Source of the DNA: an uncultured Bacilli bacterium | GTDB lineage: Bacteria; Bacillota_I; Bacilli_A; RF39; UBA660 | Direction of reading: 5' to 3' | Assembly (NCBI GenBank): GCA_947631205.1 | Contig: CANRKL010000003.1 | Coordinates: forward strand, 1-45,762 | Length of the DNA stretch: 45,762 nucleotides | In this document: positions 26,238 to 35,292 of the stretch, one piece after another | Layout of the letters: each line of letters opens with the position of its first letter | Numbering within the stretch: position 1 is the first letter of the stretch | Translations under genes and position numbers: made by a program | Notes under the pieces: model-generated | Database searches by the model: none | What the model was told of the DNA's origin: nothing | What the model saw: only the letters and a program-made list of their open reading frames with translations

Positions 26238-26780
26238 ATGAAATTAATAGTAGCTTTAGGAAACATTGGAAAAGAATATGAAAATACAAGACATAATGTA
26301 GGATTTATGGTTGCAGATTCAATGTTTTCTAATTTTCAGTTAGAAAAAAAATTTATCGCAGATTGTTATCAAGGAATAATAAATGATGAAAAATTTATAG
26401 TTATTAAGCCTATAACATTTATGAATAATTCAGGTGATAGTGTAATTCAAGTAGTTAATTATTATCATATTAAAATAGAAGATATATTAGTTATTCAAGA
26501 TGATATGGACTTACCTTTAGGCACTTTTAAACTAAAAAGAAATAGTAGTGCAGGTGGTCATAATGGAATAAAATCAATTATTGAAGTATTACATAGTGAT
26601 AAATTTTTAAGATTAAAAGTGGGAATAGGTCGTAGTTCATTTATGGATACAATATCATATGTTTTAGGAAAATTTTCTAAAGAAGAAATAAAAATATTGA
26701 AAGAAAACTTTTCTAAATATCAAGAAATTATAGAAACATTTATAAAAAGCAATGGAGACGAAACTTTTAAAATTAAATAG
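26238..26780 (+). CDS. pth: Peptidyl-tRNA hydrolase
   Basis: Releases peptides from prematurely dropped peptidyl-tRNAs. Signatures include LGNIGKEYENTRHNVGF (containing the catalytic histidine), KPITFMNNSG and IQDDMDLPLG (catalytic aspartate) and GGHNGIKSI. 180 aa, slightly shorter than average. RBS AGAGGTGAT. Directly followed by mfd (8 bases), as in Bacillus, where fin lies between them. Confidence 0.97.
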   Translation: MKLIVALGNIGKEYENTRHNVGFMVADSMFSNFQLEKKFIADCYQGIINDEKFIVIKPITFMNNSGDSVIQVVNYYHIKIEDILVIQDDMDLPLGTFKLKRNSSAGGHNGIKSIIEVLHSDKFLRLKVGIGRSSFMDTISYVLGKFSKEEIKILKENFSKYQEIIETFIKSNGDETFKIK

Positions 26781-26788
26781 GTGATGAC

Positions 26789-29700
26789 ATGAAACAATAT
26801 TTTTTAAATGAAGAATTTTTAGATGGAACAATAATTGAAGGGTTAACTAAAGAGTTAACAAATTTTTATGTGCTTGACTTTTTTAATACCAAAAAAGATG
26901 ACGTTATAGTTTTAGTTAATACACTTTATGAAGCTAACCAAATCTATAAATCATTAAGTACTTACACAGAAGATATATTATTTTTTCCTATGGATGATTT
27001 TTTAACAAGTGTAGCAGTGGCCGTTTCACCAGAACTAAAATTAAAGAGACTTGAAACACTAGAAAACTTAAAAAAGAAAAAACATATTATAGTGACAAAT
27101 CTCATGGGATACTTAAAATACAACGCATATGTCAAAGAACAAGAAGAGTTCCAACTAAAAATACAAAGGGGAAAAAATATTTCCCGGGAAATAATAATTG
27201 CTAAATTAGAAGATTTAGGATATAAAAAAGATTCATTAGTAACGGCAACAGGAGAATATGCAGTAAGAGGATTTATAATAGATGTGTTTCCAACTTTTAT
27301 GGAGCACCCAGTTAGAATTGAATTTTTTGGAAGTACAATAGAATCAATAAGATTTTTTGATGAAGATAGTCAAAGGTCATTAGAAAAAATAAATGAAGTA
27401 GACATTTTGGCTATTGATGAAATGGTGACTGATAGATATAGTTCACTCTTAGATTATGTACCAACGGCAAATGTTGTGATATTTAATAAACAACAATTAA
27501 TGGTAGGTTTACAAAAGTTGAGCGAAGAAGTTTTAACATATAATGAAAAAGAAAATACGATAGGAAAAAAATATTTTTTTGATTTTGATGAAATAAGACC
27601 AAAATGTGAAATTCAAATTAATACTATAGAAAGTAGTGATTTTAAAAAAGAAATAAAAAAATATGAAAGCAAAGAAGTTGTTAAGTATCATGGTAATTTA
27701 GAAAAATTGAAATTAGATGTTTTAAATTATATTAAAATGGAAAAAACTGTAGTAATTGCTTTATCTAATGCGAGACAAGTTAAAGAATTGACAGAGTTAT
27801 TTGATGCCAATGTTCATCTTGTGAAAAATGATAAAATTGAAAATAATGTAATTAATATTATTTCTAAAAAAATTAATCAAGGATTTATGATTCATAACTA
27901 TGTGGTAATTAGTGAGAATGATATAGATGAAGTTAGAGAGGAAGTAGTATATAAAAACAATTATAAGATGGGGAGAAAAATTCATTCTTTAGATTCTTTA
28001 AATATTGGAGATTATGTCGTTCATGTTGCGCATGGAATTGGGATATATAATGGAGTTGTTGCTTTAAGTAGTGGAGGTATAACAAAAGATTATTTACAAA
28101 TATCTTATCAGGATAATGATAAAGTGTATATACCAGTAGAAAAGATAGCTAACATATATAAATACAGTGATAAAGATGGAATGAAGCCTCAAATAAATAA
28201 GTTAGGTTCAACTTCATGGGTTAAGAAAAAGAATAGTATAGTAAAAAGAATTAAAGATATATCTCAAGATTTATTAAAATTATATGCAGCAAGACAAAGT
28301 GTTAAGGGAGATGCTTATAAAAAGTATCCAGAAGAAGATGTGTTTGCAAATGAATTTATGTATGAAGAAACAAAAGACCAATTAAGAGCAATTGATGATA
28401 TTATAAATGATTTACACAAAAAAGAACCAATGGATAGATTATTGTGTGGTGATGTAGGGTTTGGTAAGACAGAAGTAGCATTTAGAGCAATTTTTGAAAC
28501 AGTTTTAAATAATAAGCAAGTTTTTTATTTGTGTCCTACTACAATTTTATCTAAACAACAATATGAATCAGCCCTTGAAAGATTTAAAAATTATCCAATT
28601 GAGATAGCTTTATTAAATAGATTTACATCTGCAAAAGAGACCAAAAGAATTATTGATGATTTGAGTACGGGAAAAATAGATATAGTGTTTGGAACACATC
28701 GTTTATTAAGTGATGATGTTAAATTTAAAAAATTAGGGTTGTTAATAGTTGATGAGGAGCAAAGATTTGGAGTAACTCATAAGGAAAAAATAAAAAAATA
28801 TAAAAATGATGTAAATGTTTTAACTTTATCGGCGACACCTATACCAAGAACTTTGAAGATGGCTTTATCAGGATTACGAGATTTATCAATAATTGATACT
28901 CCACCAGTTAATCGTTATCCTGTTCAAACTTATGTAATAGCTGAGAATGACTTAGTTATTAAAGACGCTATATATAAAGAATTAGCAAGAGAAGGACAAA
29001 TATTTATTTTATATAATCGAGTTGAGAAGATAGAAGAAAAAATGGCTTATTTACAAAAACTAATACCAGAAGCAAGAATAAGATTTGCCCATGGAAGAAT
29101 GAATAAAAATGAGCTAGAAAATATTATGAATGATTTTATATTACATAAATTTGATATATTATTAAGTACGACGATTATAGAAACGGGAATAGATATACCA
29201 AATGCTAATACATTAATAATTTATGATGCTGACCATTTTGGATTAAGTCAATTATATCAGTTAAGAGGGCGAGTAGGAAGAAGTAATAAAATTGCTTATG
29301 CTTACTTTATGTACCGAAAAGATAAAATGTTAAATGAAATAGCTGTAAAAAGATTAAATGCTATAAGAGATTTTACAGAACTTGGTAGTGGATATAAAAT
29401 TGCTATGAGAGATTTATCTATTAGAGGAGCAGGAGATTTACTTGGAAGTGAGCAAGCGGGATTTGTAGATAGTATTGGAATAAATCTATATATGAAAATG
29501 GTAGAAGAAGAAATGAAAAAGTTAAAGGGTGAAGAAATAAGTGATGATTTAGAAGATACTAGTAATCCTTTAATTAAAGTTGAGACACACATTGATGATA
29601 GTTATGTAGCTGATGAAGATATAAAAATAATTATTCATCAAAAGATAAGCGAAATTGATAGTTATCAGAAAATGCAAGAAATAAAAAATGAATTAAATGA

Positions 29701-30016
29701 TAGATTTGGAAAAATTACAAAAGAAATGGAAATTTATATGTATGAAGAATGGTTTGAAAAAATAGCAAAATCTTTAAAAATAGATACAATTATTCAAAAT
29801 AGTAGAGAAATATCAATTTATTTACCAGAAGATATATCTAGTCAAATTAAAGGAGATAAGTTATTTTTAGAAGCTTATAATATAAATCCAAAGTTTATAA
29901 TAAAATATCAAAATAAAAAAATAAATATAATTTTGCCTATAATAAATTTAGAAAATCATTTTTTGTATTATATAGTAAATTTATTTGTTAAAATTAAAGA
30001 TGATTTAGGAGTATAA
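26789..30016 (+). CDS. mfd: Transcription-repair coupling factor Mfd
   Basis: DNA translocase that removes stalled RNA polymerase and recruits UvrA. In order: a UvrB-like N-terminal part (residues about 1-390), the polymerase-binding domain (GDYVVHVAHGIGIYNG near 410), then the helicase motor with Walker A GDVGFGKTEVAFRA, DEEQRFGV, SATPIPRTL and RGRVGRS, and the C-terminal TRCF domain. 1075 aa, somewhat shorter than Bacillus (1177). A perfect Noc-binding palindrome lies within the coding sequence near codon 131. It follows pth; a possible hairpin ahead of spoVT may end the transcript. Confidence 0.97.
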   Translation: MKQYFLNEEFLDGTIIEGLTKELTNFYVLDFFNTKKDDVIVLVNTLYEANQIYKSLSTYTEDILFFPMDDFLTSVAVAVSPELKLKRLETLENLKKKKHIIVTNLMGYLKYNAYVKEQEEFQLKIQRGKNISREIIIAKLEDLGYKKDSLVTATGEYAVRGFIIDVFPTFMEHPVRIEFFGSTIESIRFFDEDSQRSLEKINEVDILAIDEMVTDRYSSLLDYVPTANVVIFNKQQLMVGLQKLSEEVLTYNEKENTIGKKYFFDFDEIRPKCEIQINTIESSDFKKEIKKYESKEVVKYHGNLEKLKLDVLNYIKMEKTVVIALSNARQVKELTELFDANVHLVKNDKIENNVINIISKKINQGFMIHNYVVISENDIDEVREEVVYKNNYKMGRKIHSLDSLNIGDYVVHVAHGIGIYNGVVALSSGGITKDYLQISYQDNDKVYIPVEKIANIYKYSDKDGMKPQINKLGSTSWVKKKNSIVKRIKDISQDLLKLYAARQSVKGDAYKKYPEEDVFANEFMYEETKDQLRAIDDIINDLHKKEPMDRLLCGDVGFGKTEVAFRAIFETVLNNKQVFYLCPTTILSKQQYESALERFKNYPIEIALLNRFTSAKETKRIIDDLSTGKIDIVFGTHRLLSDDVKFKKLGLLIVDEEQRFGVTHKEKIKKYKNDVNVLTLSATPIPRTLKMALSGLRDLSIIDTPPVNRYPVQTYVIAENDLVIKDAIYKELAREGQIFILYNRVEKIEEKMAYLQKLIPEARIRFAHGRMNKNELENIMNDFILHKFDILLSTTIIETGIDIPNANTLIIYDADHFGLSQLYQLRGRVGRSNKIAYAYFMYRKDKMLNEIAVKRLNAIRDFTELGSGYKIAMRDLSIRGAGDLLGSEQAGFVDSIGINLYMKMVEEEMKKLKGEEISDDLEDTSNPLIKVETHIDDSYVADEDIKIIIHQKISEIDSYQKMQEIKNELNDRFGKITKEMEIYMYEEWFEKIAKSLKIDTIIQNSREISIYLPEDISSQIKGDKLFLEAYNINPKFIIKYQNKKINIILPIINLENHFLYYIVNLFVKIKDDLGV
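27178..27193. promoter_or_regulatory. Noc-binding site (perfect NBS palindrome) inside mfd
   Basis: TATTTCCCGGGAAATA, identical over 16 bases (18 with flanking A/A) to the site at 7634. Here it encodes part of Mfd (NISREI). Noc sites inside coding regions are normal in Bacillus. Confidence 0.85.
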
Positions 30017-30020
30017 AAAG

Positions 30021-30067
30021 AGAAGTTTTGCTCAGAATATAAAAAGAAATGGAGTGAAACTTTTTTT
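30021..30067 (+). terminator. Possible hairpin/attenuator ahead of spoVT
   Basis: AAGTTTTGCTC can pair with GAGTGAAACTT, followed by seven T residues. The second arm contains the GGAG ribosome site of spoVT, so the structure could end mfd transcripts and also mask spoVT translation. The stem is imperfect with a long loop. Confidence 0.4.
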
Positions 30068-30577
30068 ATGAAACAAACTGGTGTAGTAAGAAAGATTGAT
30101 GAATTGGGAAGAATTGTTTTACCAAAAGAAATAAGAAGAAATTTGGGAATTAAAGATGGAGAAAGTTTAGAAATATTTGTTGATGAAAAAGGAATTTATT
30201 TACAAAAGTTTTCTAAGATATATGATTTAAAAGAATTAGGTAATAATATATGTCAAGATATTAAAGATATAATGAATATTAATTTAATAATTACAGATAG
30301 AGATAAAATTGTTAGTGCGTTTAATGAGCAATTAATCGGTGATAAAATAACAAATGAATTAGAAAATTTGATGGTAAATAGAGAATATTATCAATCTAAG
30401 TTTGTGGAGAAAAAGTTAGAAAAATTAAAAGAGGGATATTTTATAATAAAGCCAATTATTGTTTCAACTGATTGTATGGGAATGGTTATTATGTATAAAG
30501 ATATAGAATTTTTGGATTGGGAGAAAAAATTTGTTGATTTTATATGTCAATTTTTTATAAAAACGATTGAAATATAG
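30068..30577 (+). CDS. spoVT: SpoVT-like transition-state/sporulation regulator
   Basis: Transcription factor of the AbrB/SpoVT group, 169 aa. The first 50 residues form an AbrB-type swapped-hairpin DNA-binding domain (VVRKIDELGRIVLPKEIR...LGIKDGESLEIF); the remaining 115 fit the GAF-like ligand/oligomerisation domain that separates SpoVT from short AbrB proteins. In Bacillus SpoVT controls late forespore (sigma-G) genes and lies directly after mfd, the same position as here. The family and context call is strong; its regulon here is not visible. Confidence 0.9.
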   Translation: MKQTGVVRKIDELGRIVLPKEIRRNLGIKDGESLEIFVDEKGIYLQKFSKIYDLKELGNNICQDIKDIMNINLIITDRDKIVSAFNEQLIGDKITNELENLMVNREYYQSKFVEKKLEKLKEGYFIIKPIIVSTDCMGMVIMYKDIEFLDWEKKFVDFICQFFIKTIEI

Positions 30578-30693
30578 ATTAATTTATTGATTATTTGAAT
30601 GTTTTTTTAAAGAGAATGTAGACTTTATGGGAACTTTTTGGTAAACTAGCGTTGTAATAAAAACTTAGTTTAGTTAATAGTTAGGAGAAGATT

Positions 30694-32235
30694 ATGAAAA
30701 AGTTTTATATATCTACAGCAATAGCTTATGCGTCAGCTAAGCCACATATAGGAAATACATATGAGATAGTATTAGCAGATGCTATCGCACGTTTTAAAAG
30801 AAGTAAGGGATATGATGTATATTTTCAAACAGGGACTGATGAACATGGAGAAAAGGTAGAAATTAAGGCTTTAGAAAGTGGAATAAGTCCTCAAGAATAT
30901 GTAGATAATATTAGTAAAGAAATTAAAAGAATTTGGGATATAATGAATACAAGTTATGATAAATTTGTAAGAACTACTGATAAAAAACATGAAGAATGTG
31001 TTCAAAAAATATTTACAAAATTATATAATCAGGGTGATATATATTTAGGAAACTATGAAGGATTATATTGTACTCCATGTGAATCATTTTGGACAGAATC
31101 TCAATTAGTAGATGGAAAATGTCCGGATTGTGGAAGAGAAGTTAATTTGAAAAAAGAAGAAGCATATTTTTTTAAGTTATCTAAATATCAAGATAGATTA
31201 AAGAAATACATTGAAGATAATCCAGAATTTATTGAACCAGTATCAAGAAAAAATGAAATGGTCCATAATTTTTTAGAACCAGGATTACAAGATTTATGTG
31301 TCTCAAGAACAGCTTTTGACTGGGGAATAAAAGTTCCGTTCAATGATAAACATGTAATATATGTATGGATTGATGCTTTATCAAATTATATAACTAATAT
31401 TGGATATGATGTAGATAGGGAAGATGACTTTTTTAAGAAATGGTGGCCAGCTGATTTACATTTAATAGGAAAAGATATAGTGAGATTCCATTCAATATAT
31501 TGGCCTATAATATTAATGGCTCTTGATTTACCATTGCCGAAAAAAATATTTGGACATCCTTGGTTATTGATGGGTAATGATAAAATGAGTAAAAGTAAAG
31601 GGAACATTATGTATGCCGATTTTTTAGTTAATCTATTTGGTGTTGATGCAGTCAGATATTATTTACTTCATGAAATACCTTTTGCAAACGATGGAACAAT
31701 TACTTATGAATTATTAATGGAAAGAATTAATGGCGATTTAGTAAATATTTTGGGTAATTTAGTCAATAGAACATTATCAATGGTTAAGAAATATTTTGAT
31801 GGTAAGATTAAAAATAAGAAAATCAGTGAAGATATAGATGAAAATTTAATAAATTCTGTTCAAGAATTAAGTCAAAAAGTTGAGAATAGAATGGATAAGT
31901 ATGAAGTTGGACTAGCTTTAGATGAAGTATTTGAAGTTTTAAGAAAATGCAATAAATATATTGATGATACAATGCCTTGGAAGTTAGCTAAGGAAGAAGA
32001 TAGTAAGGAAAGATTAGAGACTGTTTTATTTAATTTGTTAGAGGCAATTAGAGTTTGTGCTTGTCAATTGTTACCATTTTTGCCAGAGACAGGGGAAGAA
32101 ATACTAAGACAACTAAATCAAAATAAAAAAGATGAACAATTTTTAGAAAATAATGAATATGAAGTTTTGGAGCCATCTATATTATTTGAAAGAATTGATA
32201 TATCAGAAAAATTAAAAGAAATAGAGGGTAACTAA
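30694..32235 (+). CDS. metG: Methionyl-tRNA synthetase
   Basis: Class I synthetase that charges initiator and elongator tRNA-Met. It has the HIGH-type motif PHIGNTYE near residue 17, a zinc knuckle with two CxxC pairs (CTPC...CPDC) in the connective peptide, and KMSKSKGN near residue 300. At 513 aa it lacks the C-terminal tRNA-binding (TRBD) domain found in the Bacillus enzyme (664 aa). AGGAGA precedes the ATG. No T-box leader is seen in the 115-base upstream gap. The stop codon TAA abuts the ATG of tatD. Confidence 0.97.
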   Translation: MKKFYISTAIAYASAKPHIGNTYEIVLADAIARFKRSKGYDVYFQTGTDEHGEKVEIKALESGISPQEYVDNISKEIKRIWDIMNTSYDKFVRTTDKKHEECVQKIFTKLYNQGDIYLGNYEGLYCTPCESFWTESQLVDGKCPDCGREVNLKKEEAYFFKLSKYQDRLKKYIEDNPEFIEPVSRKNEMVHNFLEPGLQDLCVSRTAFDWGIKVPFNDKHVIYVWIDALSNYITNIGYDVDREDDFFKKWWPADLHLIGKDIVRFHSIYWPIILMALDLPLPKKIFGHPWLLMGNDKMSKSKGNIMYADFLVNLFGVDAVRYYLLHEIPFANDGTITYELLMERINGDLVNILGNLVNRTLSMVKKYFDGKIKNKKISEDIDENLINSVQELSQKVENRMDKYEVGLALDEVFEVLRKCNKYIDDTMPWKLAKEEDSKERLETVLFNLLEAIRVCACQLLPFLPETGEEILRQLNQNKKDEQFLENNEYEVLEPSILFERIDISEKLKEIEGN

Positions 32236-32982
32236 ATGTTTACAGATAGTCATTGTCATTTATTTAATGAATATTATGATGATATTTTGGAAGTAATAGA
32301 TAATGCCCATATGAAAGGGATAGATAGATTAATAGTAAGTGGGTGTGACCAGAAAAGTAATGAAGAGATAATTCATTCATTAAAAAAATATGATAATTTT
32401 TATGGTTGTTTAGGTATTCACCCAGAAGAAGGAAAAATTGATGAAGATGAATTACGTTTTATAGAAGAACATATAAAAGATAATAAAATAATTGCAATTG
32501 GAGAAATTGGACTTGATTATTACTATAGTGATATAAATAAAGATGTGCAAAAAGAATTATTTATTCGGCAAATGGAAATAGCTTCTAAATATAATATGCC
32601 AGTAGTTATTCATTCTAGGGAAGCAACATTAGATACTATTGAGATTTTAAAAATGTTTCCGCAAGTAAAAGGGGTTATTCATTCATTTTCCTTATCTTTG
32701 GAAGTAGCTAATATATATAGAAAATTAGGTTATAAATTAGGGATAAATGGAGTTGTAACTTTTAAAAATTGTCATTTAAAAGAAATTTTGCCTGATATTT
32801 TACCAGATATTATTTTGGAAACGGATAGTCCTTATTTAACGCCTCATCCTTATAGAGGAAAGAGAAATGAACCTAAATACATTTATAACATTGCCCAGTT
32901 TATATGTGATGAAGTAGGGATAGAATTAGAAGAATTAAGCAAAATAACTAATCAGAATATTAGAAATATATTTAATATATGA
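32236..32982 (+). CDS. tatD: TatD family metal-dependent DNase
   Basis: TIM-barrel metallohydrolase; homologues have 3'-5' exonuclease/DNase activity. Metal-binding motifs are FTDSHCHLF at the N-terminus, GEIGLDYYYS, VIHSREA, and ETDSPYLTP near the C-terminus. 248 aa. It begins directly after metG without a gap, the conserved metG-tatD pair of Firmicutes, and ends in a strong terminator. Confidence 0.95.
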   Translation: MFTDSHCHLFNEYYDDILEVIDNAHMKGIDRLIVSGCDQKSNEEIIHSLKKYDNFYGCLGIHPEEGKIDEDELRFIEEHIKDNKIIAIGEIGLDYYYSDINKDVQKELFIRQMEIASKYNMPVVIHSREATLDTIEILKMFPQVKGVIHSFSLSLEVANIYRKLGYKLGINGVVTFKNCHLKEILPDILPDIILETDSPYLTPHPYRGKRNEPKYIYNIAQFICDEVGIELEELSKITNQNIRNIFNI

Positions 32983-32992
32983 TGTAAAATAT

Positions 32993-33028
32993 AAAAAATT
33001 GGCTTTTTTTATCAACCAATTTTTTTTA
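32993..33028 (+). terminator. Terminator after tatD
   Basis: AAAAAATTGG, loop, CCAATTTTTT, then more T residues; could act in both directions. Confidence 0.85.
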
Positions 33029-33047
33029 TAATAAGAATGGTGAGGCT

Positions 33048-33260
33048 ATGAATAATTATAATAATAAATCTTTAAAAAGGTTACAATATGAAAAGAAAAT
33101 TTTAGAAGAAAAGATAAAATCTAATCAGGAAAATACTAAAGAAGATGAAATTAATTTGGAAAGAATAGAAGAATTAATAGATAGTCGAGGAAAAATGCTT
33201 AGATTTTCTCTAGTTGTTTTTATAGTTGTTATAATAATAATTTTTTTACTGGCTTTATAA
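33048..33260 (+). CDS. Small tail-anchored membrane protein, unknown
   Basis: 70 residues. A charged, coiled-coil-like stretch (KRLQYEKKILEEKIKSNQEN, about residues 8-48) is followed by one C-terminal hydrophobic segment (LRFSLVVFIVVIIIIFLLAL), giving a tail-anchored topology with the coil in the cytoplasm. GGTGAGG precedes the ATG. It follows the tatD terminator and converges head-on with the oxidoreductase gene with no spacer. I do not recognise the family. Confidence 0.65.
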   Translation: MNNYNNKSLKRLQYEKKILEEKIKSNQENTKEDEINLERIEELIDSRGKMLRFSLVVFIVVIIIIFLLAL

Positions 33261-33800
33261 TTATTTATCTAAAATTTTTATAATGTTATTTACTAAAGCA
33301 TTCATTTTGTCAGTTTGATTTAGAATATCCGTGGCAACTAGGCAATCATTAAATTCTTCTTTTAATGCGATATTCATTTTGGCACTTTCGGAAAAACTAA
33401 CTAGAGAATCTAAGGCAGCTGCACTGCTATAGAGCTCTTTACCTTTGGAAGCAATTGATACTAAAATAACATTTTTTCCTTTTAAAGCATCTTTACTATA
33501 CAAAGGATTTAGACGGTCAATAAAAATTTTTAAATCACCTGATAATAAATTCCATCTAGTTGGAGTGATAAACATAATAGTTTTTTCATTAATAATTTTA
33601 TCTATATTTTGTTTCATATCATCATTAAAATCACAAACACCATTTTTATCACAATCCATACAACCAGTGCAAAGATGAATATTCTGATTACCGGGTGTAA
33701 TAATATCACAATAAATTCTTTTAGATTCTAAATTTTCTTTAATATATTTTGCTAAATTATAAGAGTTTCCCTCTCTTCTTGAACCAACGATTAATAACAT
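33261..33800 (-). CDS. Flavodoxin-fold NAD(P)H-dependent FMN oxidoreductase
   Basis: 179-residue flavoprotein of the NADPH-dependent FMN reductase type. The flavin-phosphate loop is SRREGNSYNLAK near the N-terminus. CTGCMDCDKNGVC gives four cysteines in the arrangement seen in iron-sulfur flavoproteins; an FMN-binding TPTRWNLLSG segment follows. It starts with a strong AAAGGAGGTC site. It is the only minus-strand gene right of oriC, so it runs against replication, and is divergent from the 3D-domain gene. Its physiological acceptor cannot be told; the cysteine motif could be a cluster ligand or only structural. Confidence 0.85.
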   Translation of the reverse strand: MLLIVGSRREGNSYNLAKYIKENLESKRIYCDIITPGNQNIHLCTGCMDCDKNGVCDFNDDMKQNIDKIINEKTIMFITPTRWNLLSGDLKIFIDRLNPLYSKDALKGKNVILVSIASKGKELYSSAAALDSLVSFSESAKMNIALKEEFNDCLVATDILNQTDKMNALVNNIIKILDK

Positions 33801-33886
33801 AATGACCTCCTTTAATGTTATTATGGGAAAATTTTAAAAAAAATATAAGTAGATATAAAAAATTGGTTATAAAAGTTCGACAAATT

Positions 33887-33915
33887 TTGACATATCTTTT
33901 TTCTTATGATATGAT
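33887..33915 (+). promoter_or_regulatory. Sigma-A promoter for the 3D-domain gene
   Basis: TTGACA (perfect -35), 17 bases, TATGAT (-10), 28 bases ahead of the TTG start codon. Confidence 0.75.
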
Positions 33916-33943
33916 TTTGAATAGTTAATAGAGGTGAATTATA

Positions 33944-34483
33944 TTGAAAAAAATATATACTTTATTAAATTATAGTATAAAAATTGTTTGTTTAATTATT
34001 TTTATATTACTTGTTAATATGGAAATTGATTCAAGTACGGCAACAGTTTTTAATAATTCAAGTAATCGAATAACTGATTTGTCATTAATGGCTTTAAGAT
34101 TAGAAGAAGAACAAAAAAATGATATATATAGTCCCCTTGCTGTTTATTCGGGAGATTTAACAGGATATGGTGCGAATTGTCCATTATGTAATGGAACTTT
34201 ATCATGTATGCCAAGTTATTATGTTAAAGATGGAACAGATAGTTATGTAGATGCTTCATATGGGAAAGTAAGAATAGTAGCGTCAAGTAAAAATATGCCA
34301 TGTGGTTCCATAGTAAGATTTAATTCCAAGTTAGCAGAAGAACCTATAATAGCTATAGTTTTAGATAGAGGAGTTACAGGTTATGATTTAGATTTACTAG
34401 CGCCTAGTGAAGATTATGCAAGTAGATATATTGGAAGAAGTACAATAACCTATGAAGTATTACGAAATGGTTGGACAAGATAA
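33944..34483 (+). CDS. Exported 3D-domain protein (YabE/YocH-like double-psi barrel)
   Basis: 179 residues with an N-terminal hydrophobic segment (residues 13-25) as signal or anchor, a short linker, and a C-terminal 3D/RlpA-like double-psi beta-barrel: LTGYGANCPLC at its start and AIVLDRGVTGYDLDLL at its end, matching the aspartate pattern of this domain. Such domains occur in cell-wall hydrolases and resuscitation-promoting proteins. It lies where Bacillus has yabE (between tatD and rsmA) but lacks the G5 domain. The start is TTG, chosen because GAGGTG lies seven bases upstream. rnmV, usually next, is missing. Confidence 0.8.
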   Translation: MKKIYTLLNYSIKIVCLIIFILLVNMEIDSSTATVFNNSSNRITDLSLMALRLEEEQKNDIYSPLAVYSGDLTGYGANCPLCNGTLSCMPSYYVKDGTDSYVDASYGKVRIVASSKNMPCGSIVRFNSKLAEEPIIAIVLDRGVTGYDLDLLAPSEDYASRYIGRSTITYEVLRNGWTR

Positions 34484-34484
34484 A

Positions 34485-35258
34485 ATGATAAAAGCAAAGA
34501 AAAGTTTAGGACAAAATTTTTTAAAAGATAAAAATGTGTTAGAGAAAATATCTAACTCTTTTTCAGTTCAAGAAAATGATTTAATTATAGAAATAGGTCC
34601 GGGAATGGGGGCTTTAACTGAGTATTTAACTAAGAAAAGTGCTTTAGTTATTGCTTATGAAATAGATAGAAGAATGAAAGAGTATTTAGATAAAATAAAT
34701 AATTTGCAGGTTATTTATGAAGATTTTTTAAAATGTGATTTTAAAGATTTACCAAAATATGAAAACCTTTATATAATTGCTAACATTCCATATTACATAA
34801 CAACTCCCATAATTGAACATATAATTAATAAAAATATAATTCCAAAAGAAATGGTCTTACTAGTTCAAGAAGAAGTAGCTAATCGTTTTAGTGCTCTTCC
34901 AAAATCCAAGGAAAATGGGTATTTTACAATTTATTTAAATCACTATTTTCAAATAGAGAAGTTATTTAAAGTACCAGCAGAGGCTTTTGTTCCAGCTCCC
35001 AAAGTTAATAGTGCAGTAATAAAATTTACAAAAAAAGAAAAAGTAGATATAAATGATAAAGAATTTTTAAATTTTGTTAAAGAATCTTTTGGATTAAAAA
35101 GAAAAACTTTAAAAAACAATTTGCAAGAAAAATGGGATATGGTAAAAGATGTTATATATGCTTATGGATTTAATGATAACGTTAGAGCGGAAGAGTTAAG
35201 TTATGAGCTTTTTGTAGAAATGTTTAAAAAATTAGAAGAAATAAAAGATATAAAGTAA
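34485..35258 (+). CDS. rsmA: 16S rRNA dimethyladenosine transferase RsmA (KsgA)
   Basis: Dimethylates two adjacent adenosines near the 3' end of 16S rRNA. Motifs are KSLGQNFLKD at the start, the SAM-binding IEIGPGMGALTEYL and the catalytic NIPYYITTPII. The track starts at 34452, inside the upstream gene; the ATG at 34485 (MIKAKKSLGQ) directly follows that gene's stop and suits the family, though no strong ribosome site is seen, so translation may depend on the upstream gene. 257 aa from this start. Order 3D protein-rsmA-yabG-veg follows Bacillus. Confidence 0.95.
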   Translation: MIKAKKSLGQNFLKDKNVLEKISNSFSVQENDLIIEIGPGMGALTEYLTKKSALVIAYEIDRRMKEYLDKINNLQVIYEDFLKCDFKDLPKYENLYIIANIPYYITTPIIEHIINKNIIPKEMVLLVQEEVANRFSALPKSKENGYFTIYLNHYFQIEKLFKVPAEAFVPAPKVNSAVIKFTKKEKVDINDKEFLNFVKESFGLKRKTLKNNLQEKWDMVKDVIYAYGFNDNVRAEELSYELFVEMFKKLEEIKDIK

Positions 35259-35292
35259 TAAAAAAAGTCATATATTTCATTAGGGGGATAGC

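Noticed and set aside
30578-30693. T-box or S-box riboswitch ahead of metG
   Set aside because: The gap is only 115 bases with no T-box motif and no terminator/antiterminator pair that I could recognise.
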